This document shows, piece after piece, positions 16,601-26,321 of a stretch of 59,211 nt of DNA. The DNA lies in assembly GCA_027488135.1 (NCBI GenBank), contig JAIYCH010000072.1, positions 1 through 59,211 of the forward strand, given 5' to 3'. The position numbers and the translations under genes were made by a program. Position 1 is the stretch's first letter. Each line of letters starts with the position of its first letter. This stretch comes from Saprospiraceae bacterium (GTDB lineage Bacteria; Bacteroidota; Bacteroidia; Chitinophagales; Saprospiraceae). A model generated the notes under the pieces. It saw only the letters and a list, made by a program, of their open reading frames with translations, searched no databases and was not told the origin of the DNA.

Positions 16601-19045
16601 TTATGAATTATGGCTGAAAATACTATTATAATCTAAGAAATAAATCATTTTTAGTGAAATAATATTTCTTTGTGGATTTTCAAATAATCCATCCAGATTT
16701 GCCCAATAATCAAGATCTGTCCTTTGTTGATTTTCCAAAATGCTATTTTTCCAAACAACGTAAAGATCACTGCCGGGTGCAAATCTCCATCTATAGATCA
16801 TATCTATATTAAATGCATTGAAATTGGCATTATGATTACCCGTATAATCTGTGGGAGCTAAGGTTCCATTTAGATTTAGCATGGCAAATTTATCGTAGGC
16901 TACTTTGGACCAATAATGCCTCATTCGGAAGGTCAATGACATGGTTGGTGTAAAATTATAAGCGGCAAATAAGGAGTTTTCCACGGTGGAAATATCTCTT
17001 ATACCAAAAATGATGTCTTTCTCCTCCGCATTTTTTGAAACCTTATTTACGAATCCCACATCATTTGAAAAGAAATTAACGGCGGTGTTAAATGAAAAAT
17101 TGAATTGGTCACTCACTCTCCAACGAGGTCCAATTGAAAATCTGAAAGTGTTTCTATTTTCTTCATCAAAATATCTATACCTTATATTGGTAGTCAATAA
17201 AATCTCCTTTCGACTATCGGTGGAAAGAAACATACCCACTCCTCGGTTGGTTGGATAGCGATAGAAACGCCCAACCGTTCTAGGCTCAAAATAATCAAAA
17301 GTTGCCCAAGGTTCCAAAGAAACCCACGCATTCAATTCCCAGAATTTCTTAGTTTGTCCCCAAACATATACATCACCACCTGCGTCATTGAAAACAAAAG
17401 GTTTATATAACCTCATATATCGCCATTCAGCGCCAGCACCATACCTGTTAAATAAACTCCAAGGCTTTAATACTTTATAGTTCAACTCCCCTTGAAGGCT
17501 TCGCTCATTATTATTAAATAAAAATCCAAGGTCTTTCGGGTCGTAAGTATTACTTTCTTCATTGTAAGCAATATCAAAAGTAAATGCACCCCCATTCTTA
17601 GCTAATTTAAAAGAATACGTATGTCCAAAATCCGATTTACCTATAAAATACTTTTGAGAAAGCGCGCCATTCCCACTCAATGAATAGGCATTATCTTTTG
17701 TCCTCAGGTCAAATTCCATGGCAGAGACATTCGCATCATAGTCTTCCCCAAACCGATAAACGGTGGTATTAATAAAACTTAGATAGGAATTATTTTTTAA
17801 ATTTTGGTCTAATACAAAAATATTATAATTTGTCAATGGATCCGTTTCTACATTCCTTTCCTCCCCGTTTACTTGCTGAATTGTGGCATAAGATTTTAAT
17901 GAGGTGGCATTAAAAAGGCCTAAACCCAAGCCAGAAGGAGTACGGCCTGAAATTTTTGTTGCATTCACGATTTTCCCTCTTTGAGGATTATTTAACACTT
18001 TCTCACCTGGCAACAAATCCTGATAAGCTTTGCCGTAATTTAAAGGGGTACCTCCAATCCGACGGGAGTAAAAAATATTCCCTTTGTTGAATAACTCGGT
18101 TCCTTCTGTAAAAAACTGTCTGTTTTCATCAAATCTTACTTCAAAAGGCGTCAGATTGAGCACTTGATTATCTGATTGGGCCTCCCCAAAATCAGGAATT
18201 AAAGTCATATCTAAGGTAAAAGCATCATTGATACCATATTTAATATCCATTCCCCCATTAAATGAGGAACCATAAGCATTTTTTTGAGCTGCCGCCTTAT
18301 TTGTAAACTGTTGTCCGTAAACCGCAAAAAATGGCGTAGCCTGCAAGCGTATTGGCGAGGAAATATTTTTTATCCCAGTTAAAATACCAGATTGATTGAG
18401 AAAACCAGAAATTAGCGGATTAATTATACTCCAGGATGATTTTTCCTGCTTCCTTTGATATAGCCTAAGGAAGTTAATGTGCCATTCCTGGTTTTCCTGT
18501 TTAGGGAATCTGATGGCCGAATAGGGAATTTTCATTTCAACTATCCAACCTTTGTCAGTGAAAGTCACTTTACTTTCCCAGACAGCATCCCAACCGCCAT
18601 CTTCCCCATAAACGGAATATTTTACATCAAGCTGAACACCACTTGCTGATACGATAAAACCAAGACCATTGTTTCCATCCTTGTAAGTATCTAAAATGAC
18701 AGCAAACCAATCTGTATTTTGAATTTCATCTCGCTGCGATAACTGTTTTGGAATAGATGCAGGATCACTGTCAGCCAGAAATGCGCCTATATAAAATCCT
18801 TCATTATCATATAAAACGCGTATTTGTCCATCTTCTGACGCTTTCAGACCAGGAACAGGCTGAAAAGTAACGAAACTATCGGCAGCGACAGCAGATTGCC
18901 ATTCGTTTTCATTCAGGTTGCCATCTATTACTATTTTCCCTTCAACCCGTTTAGCTTCCAATATTTTTTTTGGTTTAGGTGCTTCATTTTGAGCAAAAAG
19001 AATGTTGGAAGTAAATAAAAGGATAATGATTTGAAGTCGAAACAT
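16601..19045 (-). CDS. DUF5916 outer-membrane protein with N-terminal CBM9-like domain
   Basis: 814 residues with a signal peptide (LQIIILLFTSNILFAQ). Residues about 28-215 form a carbohydrate-binding family 9-like sandwich (KIVIDGNLNENEWQSA, DWFAVILDTYKDG). The remainder is a long beta-rich region resembling an outer-membrane barrel (DUF5916). The role of the family is not established; a surface-binding or transport role is inferred from the architecture. It is the first gene of a two-gene operon with a Rieske oxygenase. It diverges from the cyclase gene, with a 155-base gap in which I see no clear promoter for this gene. Confidence 0.8.
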   Translation of the reverse strand: MFRLQIIILLFTSNILFAQNEAPKPKKILEAKRVEGKIVIDGNLNENEWQSAVAADSFVTFQPVPGLKASEDGQIRVLYDNEGFYIGAFLADSDPASIPKQLSQRDEIQNTDWFAVILDTYKDGNNGLGFIVSASGVQLDVKYSVYGEDGGWDAVWESKVTFTDKGWIVEMKIPYSAIRFPKQENQEWHINFLRLYQRKQEKSSWSIINPLISGFLNQSGILTGIKNISSPIRLQATPFFAVYGQQFTNKAAAQKNAYGSSFNGGMDIKYGINDAFTLDMTLIPDFGEAQSDNQVLNLTPFEVRFDENRQFFTEGTELFNKGNIFYSRRIGGTPLNYGKAYQDLLPGEKVLNNPQRGKIVNATKISGRTPSGLGLGLFNATSLKSYATIQQVNGEERNVETDPLTNYNIFVLDQNLKNNSYLSFINTTVYRFGEDYDANVSAMEFDLRTKDNAYSLSGNGALSQKYFIGKSDFGHTYSFKLAKNGGAFTFDIAYNEESNTYDPKDLGFLFNNNERSLQGELNYKVLKPWSLFNRYGAGAEWRYMRLYKPFVFNDAGGDVYVWGQTKKFWELNAWVSLEPWATFDYFEPRTVGRFYRYPTNRGVGMFLSTDSRKEILLTTNIRYRYFDEENRNTFRFSIGPRWRVSDQFNFSFNTAVNFFSNDVGFVNKVSKNAEEKDIIFGIRDISTVENSLFAAYNFTPTMSLTFRMRHYWSKVAYDKFAMLNLNGTLAPTDYTGNHNANFNAFNIDMIYRWRFAPGSDLYVVWKNSILENQQRTDLDYWANLDGLFENPQRNIISLKMIYFLDYNSIFSHNS

Positions 19046-19176
19046 AAAGTTTTTTTAACATTTTAAAATAATTCCACAAAAGACTATAAAAAATATTTTT
19101 CAGATGCACTTAATCGACCAATGGTTAAAATAAGAGGTAATAAGCCGTTAGAAAGGTTACAAGTTAATAAAATCAT

Positions 19177-19184
19177 TACTTTTG
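19177..19184 (+). promoter_or_regulatory. TAnnTTTG element in front of the cyclase gene
   Basis: TACTTTTG ends 16 bases before the GTG start, so the leader would be about 10 bases. No TTG lies at the usual 17-23 base distance, so only half of the promoter is convincing. Confidence 0.4.
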
Positions 19185-19200
19185 CATTAATAATAGTATT

Positions 19201-22200
19201 GTGAGCATTATTGTACCCGACTTTATACTTGATGTATTTAAAAAAGAAAGATTCCAAGGAGATTTGGATTCTTGGATTATGTACATAGATCTCACAGGAT
19301 TTACCCCACTAACGGCTTCTCTTTTGCAAGATGCGGGTGCAGGGGCAGAGGAGGTTTCCGATTTATTAAATGATGTTTTCTCTCCTTTGGTTGATATTGT
19401 ATATCAGCACGGAGGATTTATTCCTCATTTCGCAGGGGATGCGTTTTTTGCCATTTTCCCAAAATCGACCACTGATATATACCTATTCACAGTGGCTGTC
19501 AAAAAAGTTCATGCTCATTTTAGGACAAAAAACGCAAAAAACAGGTCACTTCCTGTAAGTGTTAAGATTGGTTTAGACGTGGGAGTGCTCACTTGGGGAA
19601 TTGTAGGAAAGGAACCCTATTCTTACTACTTTAGTGGTGAAGTTCTTAGAAATAGTGCTATTTGTCAACAAAAAGCAAGATTTCAAGAAGAGGGCATCGT
19701 TTTTACCTCCATGATAAGAGATTATTTTGAAACCATTGATCTTCATTCTGAATCCATTGAAGAAAATTTTTACACCTGGAAGTCGTCTGAATTAAAAAAA
19801 ATCAAATTAAAGGAGGGCGTAATAAAGGCTAAAAAAAGTACATCGCTTCCTGTTTCCGATAGTTCTCCCTTTTTGTCTCCTGTTTTTTCCCGACATATTC
19901 CTTCCGGAGAGTTTAGATCCTGTATAACTATTTTCATTGGCTTTACCATTTCCGGGGACAAACAAATTTTTTCTGATTTCCTTAGTCAGATGGTTAAACA
20001 TATCAATGAATATGGAGGCTACTGCAAAGAATTTGATTTCAGCGAAGAAATCCCCTGGTTAATCACCTTTTTCGGTGTTCCCCTTGCTTTTGAAAACCAG
20101 ATGGAACGAGCATTAAATTGTATTCACAGTCTTTTTCGTGACTTAAGAGAAATGTATGCCCCCTTTGGAATAAAAATGAAAGCGGCCGTGACCAGCGGAA
20201 CCGGCTATACTGGTTTTATAGGCGGTAAAGAAATGCAACAATATAGTGTGGTAGGAAATTTTGTGAATCTTGCGGCAAGAATGATTCATCAGGCTCAATG
20301 GGGAGAAATAAGAACGGACAGGCAAATAGCGCAATCGGACTTTTTCCTATTCGAAATAGCAGGTGAAATCAGTTACAAGGGAATGATTGAACCCGTAGAA
20401 ACCTTTCTTTTAAAAAATCAAAAGCCTGAAGGATTTCAAAAATTTCTGTACCCGCTGGTAGGAAGGGATCATGAAATGCAGGTACTCCAAAATGAATTCA
20501 ACAAACTCTTAACGACAAAAACCGGTCAGATTATTATTATTTCAGGTGATCCTGGCGTAGGCAAGAGTCGTCTTGTTGGCAGTTTAAGAGAAGAAACCAT
20601 AAGAAATGGCAAAGCAAATTGGTTTTTCTGTCCTTGTGATGCCGTAATAAAAAAACCATTCAATCCATTTATTCATTTATTAAGGCATTACTTTAGTCAA
20701 AACATCAGAGGTCTTTCCCATCGGCATTATCAATATCAAAGACAATTTAAATCACTGATCAACAAGTTACATGCCGTTTCCGCTATAGATGATTATTCGA
20801 CTGTGGTTGCCAAAGATTTGATAGAAAAACTAAACCATTCCGATAATGCCTTCAGATTTCTATTAGGTTTAAGTCTTTCCACGTCTGACTGGGATGACCT
20901 TGTACCACAAAGTAGGTATCAAATGGCGAAAGATGGCATCATTTCTCTCATTTTAGCGGAATCTTTATTACAACCTCTTTTGTTACAAATTGAAGATTCC
21001 CATTGGTTGGACCCTTCCTCCAAAGAGTTACTCGTTTCTCTTTGTCAGCAATTACCGGCCTTTCCAGTTATGCTCGTAGTTACCTCCCGAACTGTGGCGT
21101 CAACTGAAATAAAAACATTTATACCTTCTAATTCCTCTTCAAATATTGGCATTTTTATACATCTTGAAAATTTTACAAGAAAAACCTGTGCTCAATTTAC
21201 AGAAATCATCCTGGGTAATGAGGCCAATGAGGCGCTGTTAGATTATGTAGAGGTCACTACAAACCGAAATCCGTTTTACCTGGAGCAAATGGTAGAATTT
21301 CTAAAAGAAAAAGATTGGCTGACAACTTATCATGGCAAATGGACCCTAAATACAGGTGAAATTGTTACTCCTGAAAAAATTGGAAATCTTCTTACTACCC
21401 GCATTGATAGTTTGAACCCCGAACTACGCGAATTATGCAAAGTTGCCGCAGTAATAGGAAGGGAATTTGACCTGACTATTTTAGAAACTGTCTGGAAAGC
21501 ACTTCATACCGATGCAAATATTCTTGTGACGCAAATCGGTTTTATAGAAAACCTTATTAAAGCTGGGACAAGAGAGAATATTTGGCGGCCGTTAACTAAA
21601 AGACGATTTTTATTTCAACACGCTTTACTCAGAGAAGCGGCTTATAATATTCAATTGCCTGCCACCCTGCAACAGATTCATTTACTTGTGGCTGAAGCTA
21701 TTGAAGGCCATTTTAAAGATCATATTGAACTAAAATTACAAGAACTAGCCTACCATTATGAACTGGCGAATCATATCCAAAAAGCCAGTGAATTTTTGTA
21801 TCGTGCGGCGGTTCAAGCGAAAAGTAATTATTTAAATGAACATGCCCTTGGTTTTTTAGAGAAATTATTGAAAAATATAAATTTACATCAGCACCACCCC
21901 TTCAGGTTTAAAGCACTTATTCTGCAAGGCTCCATTTTAGAGATTACAGGTTATTGGGAAAGAGCAGAAAAAATTTATCTTCAAGCTTATTCCTCTCTAA
22001 ATGACGATTATTCTGGCGAATTAATTCCCATTTTATTTAATAATATAGGACGGACGCAACTTTTCAAAGGAGATTATTCGGCTGCCATGATTTCTCAAAA
22101 AAAGGCCCTTGCCTATGCTCAAAAAAATAATTTCCCTTCCCTTATCGCACCAACCTTAGCCTTCTTGGGCAATGTTTTTTTTAGAATGGGAAAATATGAC

Positions 22201-23247
22201 GAGGCAAATTATCACTTTACCGAAAGTTTGAAACTCGCCACACCTAAGGATAAAAACTATCCAACCACTCAGGTATATGCCAAAATTGCTCTCACCCAGA
22301 TGAATTTAGGTGAAAATGATCTTGCATTAGACACTTTAAATAAACAATTAATGCATTGCATTGAGGACAACGATAAACTTGGTTTGGCAACCATTTATAT
22401 TTACAAAGGATTGGTCCATCTCGATAAAGATGAAATTGAATCTGCAAAAATAAATTTTAATGAGGGGGTTGAACTAGCAAATCAAACGGGTAACAAGCAT
22501 TTACAAGCCATTGCCCTCGGAAATGTTGGCTTAATTTATGAAAAAGAAGGAGATTTTGACCGTGCAATGGCACACTACGAAAAAGACCTTGATTTATGCA
22601 AGGAACTAGAAGACAAACAAGGCACCTCCATTGTGTTATGTCTTATTGGTCAGTTACTTAATCTTAAAGGTGAGTTTATGGAAGCTATAAATCACTTACA
22701 AAAAGCGTTAACTATTAGCGAAATGTTAGGCTTTCAAAAAGGAATGGCCAAAGCGCTAAATACCTTGGGTGATGTTTATTATTTCAAAAATGAATACGAG
22801 CGCTCTATCCATTTTTATGAGCGGGCAATAACGCTGACGAGAAGAATAAATAATAAACTGGTTTTAGGATATAGTCTCTTTGAACTGGCTATCGTTTTAT
22901 TAGTTGACGGGCAATATAACAAAGTAAAAGCGCTATTATCAGAGGCTACTACCATTGGAAATGAATTATCAAATGACGCTTTCAAGTTCGATGTCAAACT
23001 GCTGGAAGCAAAATATACCCGAGCAAACGGAGAAAAAATTCAAGCCGCTGAAATCCTCGTTCAAATGGAAAACATGCCGTCCACCCAAGAGCAAGAAGCG
23101 GAAAGATTTTTTGAATGGGTTATGTTATTTCCTCATGAAACAACCTTACGCGAAAATGCAAAAAATAAATACCATTCTTTGCTGGAAATGACGCCAAAAT
23201 ATATTTACAAAGAAAGGCTAAGAATCTTAAACACTTACATAAACTAA
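19201..23247 (+). CDS. Class III nucleotidyl cyclase of sAC type: tandem cyclase domains, STAND-like NTPase and TPR repeats
   Basis: 1348 residues from a GTG start. Architecture matches mammalian soluble adenylyl cyclase (ADCY10). C1 domain about 22-180 with both metal-binding aspartates, Asp30 (YIDLTGFT) and Asp80 (HFAGDAFF). C2 domain about 240-405, lacking those aspartates but keeping the transition-state pair Asn356 and Arg360 (NLAAR), so one composite active site is expected. P-loop NTPase from about 418, Walker A GDPGVGKS at 449-456, Walker B ending at Asp599 (LLLQIEDSHW). From about 860 to 1250 there are TPR repeats. His76 and Ser349 replace the sAC Lys95 and Thr405 that read the adenine ring, so cAMP production is likely but unproven. 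No signal or membrane segment. Single gene, 2 bases from convergent gatA. Confidence 0.85.
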   Translation: MSIIVPDFILDVFKKERFQGDLDSWIMYIDLTGFTPLTASLLQDAGAGAEEVSDLLNDVFSPLVDIVYQHGGFIPHFAGDAFFAIFPKSTTDIYLFTVAVKKVHAHFRTKNAKNRSLPVSVKIGLDVGVLTWGIVGKEPYSYYFSGEVLRNSAICQQKARFQEEGIVFTSMIRDYFETIDLHSESIEENFYTWKSSELKKIKLKEGVIKAKKSTSLPVSDSSPFLSPVFSRHIPSGEFRSCITIFIGFTISGDKQIFSDFLSQMVKHINEYGGYCKEFDFSEEIPWLITFFGVPLAFENQMERALNCIHSLFRDLREMYAPFGIKMKAAVTSGTGYTGFIGGKEMQQYSVVGNFVNLAARMIHQAQWGEIRTDRQIAQSDFFLFEIAGEISYKGMIEPVETFLLKNQKPEGFQKFLYPLVGRDHEMQVLQNEFNKLLTTKTGQIIIISGDPGVGKSRLVGSLREETIRNGKANWFFCPCDAVIKKPFNPFIHLLRHYFSQNIRGLSHRHYQYQRQFKSLINKLHAVSAIDDYSTVVAKDLIEKLNHSDNAFRFLLGLSLSTSDWDDLVPQSRYQMAKDGIISLILAESLLQPLLLQIEDSHWLDPSSKELLVSLCQQLPAFPVMLVVTSRTVASTEIKTFIPSNSSSNIGIFIHLENFTRKTCAQFTEIILGNEANEALLDYVEVTTNRNPFYLEQMVEFLKEKDWLTTYHGKWTLNTGEIVTPEKIGNLLTTRIDSLNPELRELCKVAAVIGREFDLTILETVWKALHTDANILVTQIGFIENLIKAGTRENIWRPLTKRRFLFQHALLREAAYNIQLPATLQQIHLLVAEAIEGHFKDHIELKLQELAYHYELANHIQKASEFLYRAAVQAKSNYLNEHALGFLEKLLKNINLHQHHPFRFKALILQGSILEITGYWERAEKIYLQAYSSLNDDYSGELIPILFNNIGRTQLFKGDYSAAMISQKKALAYAQKNNFPSLIAPTLAFLGNVFFRMGKYDEANYHFTESLKLATPKDKNYPTTQVYAKIALTQMNLGENDLALDTLNKQLMHCIEDNDKLGLATIYIYKGLVHLDKDEIESAKINFNEGVELANQTGNKHLQAIALGNVGLIYEKEGDFDRAMAHYEKDLDLCKELEDKQGTSIVLCLIGQLLNLKGEFMEAINHLQKALTISEMLGFQKGMAKALNTLGDVYYFKNEYERSIHFYERAITLTRRINNKLVLGYSLFELAIVLLVDGQYNKVKALLSEATTIGNELSNDAFKFDVKLLEAKYTRANGEKIQAAEILVQMENMPSTQEQEAERFFEWVMLFPHETTLRENAKNKYHSLLEMTPKYIYKERLRILNTYIN

Positions 23248-23249
23248 AC

Positions 23250-24662
23250 TTATAAAGAATCAACAAAACCCAGTAAAGATGATTCCCTTTCCTTGTTTGC
23301 AAAAAACTGAATGCCCAGTGGTAAACCCTCCTCTGTAGGCTGAACGGGGATTGAAATAGCGGGAATACCCGTTAAATTTGCATGAACAGTGAAAATATCA
23401 GCCAAATACATAGCGATAGGATCATCCAGGCTTTCTCCAATAGGCCATGCAGGCCCGGGTGCGGTGGGCATTAAAATAAAATCAAAATGATTAAAAATCT
23501 CCTCCGTTTTTTCAATAATTAACCTTCTGACCCGCTGTGCTTTACCATAAAAAGCATCGTAATAACCTGAACTTAAAACAAATGTTCCTAACAATATGCG
23601 GCGTTTAACCTCTCTTCCGAAACCTTCCGTTCTTGATAGTTTATAGGTTTCCTCCAGATTAGTGGCATTGGGACTTCTATACCCAAATCGGATGCCATCA
23701 TATCTCGATAAATTCGAAGAAGCCTCCGCCGTTGTCAAAACATAATACGCAGGAATCATAAAATCTAAATATTCAAAGTCAACCCCTTCAACAGAATGAC
23801 CTTTACTTTTTAAATTTTCAATCATACTTTCACACCTTTCCCGAACTGTTTTGTCTAAACTGGGGTGTTCTAAGGCAGCTCTAAAGTATGCTATTTTTGC
23901 CTTTTTAGGTGCTGTCAGATGGTTTTCATATTTTTCAGGCGTTGATGTCAGCGCCGTACTATCATACTCATCGGGACCGGCAATTATAGACAGTGTCGTA
24001 GCAATATCCTTGATATTATGCGCGAAAATGCCAATTTGGTCAAACGACGATCCATAAGCTAATAGACCATGTCGGGAAATTCTACCATACGTTGGTTTAA
24101 AGCCATTTATACCACAAAATGCCGCAGGCTGTCGGACAGACCCACCCGTGTCAGACCCCAATGCAACTAAACAAGTGTCAGTTTGTACAGAAACAGCCGC
24201 GCCACCTGACGATCCTCCTGGCACTAAATCTGTATTTACAGCATTTCTAACCACACCGTAATAGGAAGTTTCATTGGTCGAACCCATGGCAAATTCATCG
24301 CAATTTGTGCTGCCAATGAGTATCGCATCCTCGGCCAATAATCTGCTAACTGCCGTGGATGAGTATAAAGATTTGAAACCACTAAGTATTTTTGACCCGG
24401 CGGTAACCGTATGGTCTTTATAACAAATAACGTCTTTTATAGAGACCACCATGCCAAAAAGTGAACCAACGCTCGTTTTATCTCTATCGAAAGCCGCTTG
24501 AAGTTCTTTTGCCCGGGTAAGTGATTCCTCTGCCCAAACTTCGACATACATATTTAAGTATTTATTTTTTTCTATTTGCCCGAGATAATTTTCGACCAAT
24601 TGAGGCAGCGATAACTCGCCCTTATTCAAGGCCTCCTTTATTTCTTTAAAACTTCGCAGCAT
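23250..24662 (-). CDS. gatA: Asp-tRNA(Asn)/Glu-tRNA(Gln) amidotransferase subunit A
   Basis: GatA releases ammonia from glutamine for the GatCAB complex, which converts misacylated Glu-tRNA(Gln) or Asp-tRNA(Asn). The amidase-signature triad is present: Lys76 (VSIKD), cis-Ser151 (GGSSGG) and nucleophile Ser175 (SDTGGSVRQPA), with spacings equal to those of known GatA proteins. I start at ATG 24662 (MLRSF, 470 residues). A further in-frame start at 24680 would overlap the promoter element at 24678-24685 and is less likely. gatB and gatC are not in the window. The gene ends 2 bases from the stop of the cyclase gene, with which it converges. Confidence 0.93.
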   Translation of the reverse strand: MLRSFKEIKEALNKGELSLPQLVENYLGQIEKNKYLNMYVEVWAEESLTRAKELQAAFDRDKTSVGSLFGMVVSIKDVICYKDHTVTAGSKILSGFKSLYSSTAVSRLLAEDAILIGSTNCDEFAMGSTNETSYYGVVRNAVNTDLVPGGSSGGAAVSVQTDTCLVALGSDTGGSVRQPAAFCGINGFKPTYGRISRHGLLAYGSSFDQIGIFAHNIKDIATTLSIIAGPDEYDSTALTSTPEKYENHLTAPKKAKIAYFRAALEHPSLDKTVRERCESMIENLKSKGHSVEGVDFEYLDFMIPAYYVLTTAEASSNLSRYDGIRFGYRSPNATNLEETYKLSRTEGFGREVKRRILLGTFVLSSGYYDAFYGKAQRVRRLIIEKTEEIFNHFDFILMPTAPGPAWPIGESLDDPIAMYLADIFTVHANLTGIPAISIPVQPTEEGLPLGIQFFANKERESSLLGFVDSL

Positions 24663-24677
24663 AACAAAAACTTTGTT

Positions 24678-24707
24678 CAAAAGTAAAATTCAATTTAAAG
24701 AACCAAA
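24678..24707 (-). promoter_or_regulatory. gatA: Predicted gatA promoter (TTTG-N18-TACTTTTG)
   Basis: On the minus strand TTTG (24707-24704), 18 bases, then TACTTTTG (24685-24678): a full match to the phylum consensus. Transcription would begin near 24671, about 10 bases before ATG 24662, which supports that start. Confidence 0.6.
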
Positions 24708-24744
24708 TCTACGGCATTACTGTTAAGAAAACCAAAATGAGTTC

Positions 24745-25326
24745 ATGCAAATATTGATTTTATCAGGATCTTCCAGGAAAAACAGCAATTCATTGCTGGT
24801 TGCAAACTATCTAACCAAACTAAAAGGCCATTCTTCAGATATACATTTTTCTGTTGTTGACTTAGCAGAGGAACAAATCCCAAACGTAGGACGAGGTAGT
24901 ATAGACCCTGAACACTTGTCAGATTTCCAAAAAGACCTCATTGAAAAATGGCACAATGCTGCATTAGTTATCATTACAGCACCAGAATATAATTGGTCAA
25001 CAAATGCTGAATTAATTAATCTGGCGCACCAGTTAGGAACTAAAAATCACGCTTACCTTTTCAATAATAAGGTATTTGCTTTTGTTGGAGTTTCTACGGG
25101 TAGAGGTGGCAGACAATCGGCATTGGAACAAATGATGATTTTTAATAAAATCATAAGTTTCACAAATAATCAAAGCATTGTTTGTTCTAAACTATGGGAA
25201 TCTCATGAAACACACTTAAACATTGATACAACAACCTTACTTTCTGAAAATAAAGTATATGCTGATAGTGCCCAGAATTTCTTGGATTATGCCATTACTA
25301 TAACAAAAAGATGGCAAGCGGTGTAA
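24745..25326 (+). CDS. NAD(P)H-dependent FMN reductase (flavodoxin-fold)
   Basis: 193 residues. The phosphate-binding loop GSSRKNSNS at 8-16 and the later TAPEYNWSTNAELINL segment (compare PEYN in the NADPH-dependent FMN reductase family) identify a flavodoxin-like fold that binds FMN. Such enzymes reduce FMN, quinones, azo dyes or chromate with NAD(P)H. The FVGVSTGRGG stretch fits the third flavin-binding loop. Single gene, diverging from gatA, cytoplasmic. The physiological acceptor cannot be inferred. Confidence 0.85.
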   Translation: MQILILSGSSRKNSNSLLVANYLTKLKGHSSDIHFSVVDLAEEQIPNVGRGSIDPEHLSDFQKDLIEKWHNAALVIITAPEYNWSTNAELINLAHQLGTKNHAYLFNNKVFAFVGVSTGRGGRQSALEQMMIFNKIISFTNNQSIVCSKLWESHETHLNIDTTTLLSENKVYADSAQNFLDYAITITKRWQAV

Positions 25327-25413
25327 AAAATATCACCTATATAGGTTTCATGAATAGCTTTTGTCCAATCTGTTTCATCTAAATATTTGAGTGTAATGAT
25401 TTGGTAAGTCTTC

Positions 25414-26262
25414 TCATAGATTTTCTAATTCCGTTACACTCAAGCCAGTTATTTCAGATACTTTATTTTGTTCCATACCGCTTAAAACCAATTTTTTAGC
25501 CATATCTAGTCTCTCTTCTTGTCTTCCTTTTATTTCACCATCGCTATAAGCTGTTGCTATTACAGCATGTGTAACACGAAAATCCTTTAAACTTCCTTCG
25601 TACGCATCCATCTCACCTGGCTTAAACTTGGCGAGTTCTGCTTTTTCAAAGGCATTTTCAAATACCTCCGTTTTAAAAATCGTTGGTATTTCTTCAAAAT
25701 CCTCTAAATGTTTGATAAAATATAACCACTTATCTAACTGAGTAGATAGTTCCTCTTCTTTTTTTGTGAAATGAGGTAATTCCAGATATATATAGGTTAA
25801 CTTATCATAAAACACCTTTCCATTTTGATTTTTTAACTTAATTTCGTGGACAACCTCACATTTTTCATCCTTATCATGAAATGAGTCGAAGCAAAAATCC
25901 AAAATACCAATACAAAAAACGGCTTTTAAATCAAAATCCCAAAATCCCTTTTCTGCTTGTTCCATAATGGGAAAAGTAGAATAATAAATAGTTCTCTCCT
26001 TGAAAAGATTTTGCTTTGCCTTTTGTAATTCTACAATAAATCTTTCCCCTTTTTGGTTCATACAATAAATATCAAAAATAGCCCGTCGCTCTAATTCCGT
26101 TCGGGGTAGATTTTCTGAATTTTTAAGAGTTAAGCTCGAAATCTTATTTTCTTCAGGCAATAAAGTATTCAAAAAATCCATCAGTAAGAACTTACTTCCT
26201 TCTTCCCCAAATATTTTCTTAAAACCAAAATCCGTAAACGGATTAACATACTTTGAAATCAT
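25414..26262 (-). CDS. Rpn-family PD-(D/E)XK nuclease (recombination-promoting nuclease / putative transposase)
   Basis: 282 residues. The N-terminal YVNPFTDFGFKKIFG is the hallmark of the family. The nuclease core shows Asp64 (AIFDIYC) and Glu78-x-Gln80 (IVELQK), the D...ExQ form of the PD-(D/E)XK site. E. coli Rpn proteins are DNA endonucleases that raise RecA-independent recombination, and relatives are linked to mobile elements and phage defence. The C-terminal 40 residues (MAKKLVLSGMEQNKVSEITGLSVTELENL) are the usual helical tail. It stands alone, with no terminal repeats or transposase partner that I can see. Convergent with the flavin reductase. Confidence 0.88.
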   Translation of the reverse strand: MISKYVNPFTDFGFKKIFGEEGSKFLLMDFLNTLLPEENKISSLTLKNSENLPRTELERRAIFDIYCMNQKGERFIVELQKAKQNLFKERTIYYSTFPIMEQAEKGFWDFDLKAVFCIGILDFCFDSFHDKDEKCEVVHEIKLKNQNGKVFYDKLTYIYLELPHFTKKEEELSTQLDKWLYFIKHLEDFEEIPTIFKTEVFENAFEKAELAKFKPGEMDAYEGSLKDFRVTHAVIATAYSDGEIKGRQEERLDMAKKLVLSGMEQNKVSEITGLSVTELENL

Positions 26263-26321
26263 TTTATCTGTTTGTTATAGTAATATACATCAATTACCCA
26301 AAAGCATTCATAATAAAAAGC

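Noticed and set aside
25335-25346. Palindrome ACCTATATAGGT after the flavin reductase gene.
   Set aside because: It cannot form a stable loop and has no T-tract; common by chance in AT-rich DNA.
25318-25413. Minus-strand frame between the Rpn gene and the flavin reductase that reads plausibly (LKYLDETDWTKAIHETY).
   Set aside because: It has no start codon, is preceded by an in-frame stop and is only about 45 codons; possibly a relic, but not supportable.
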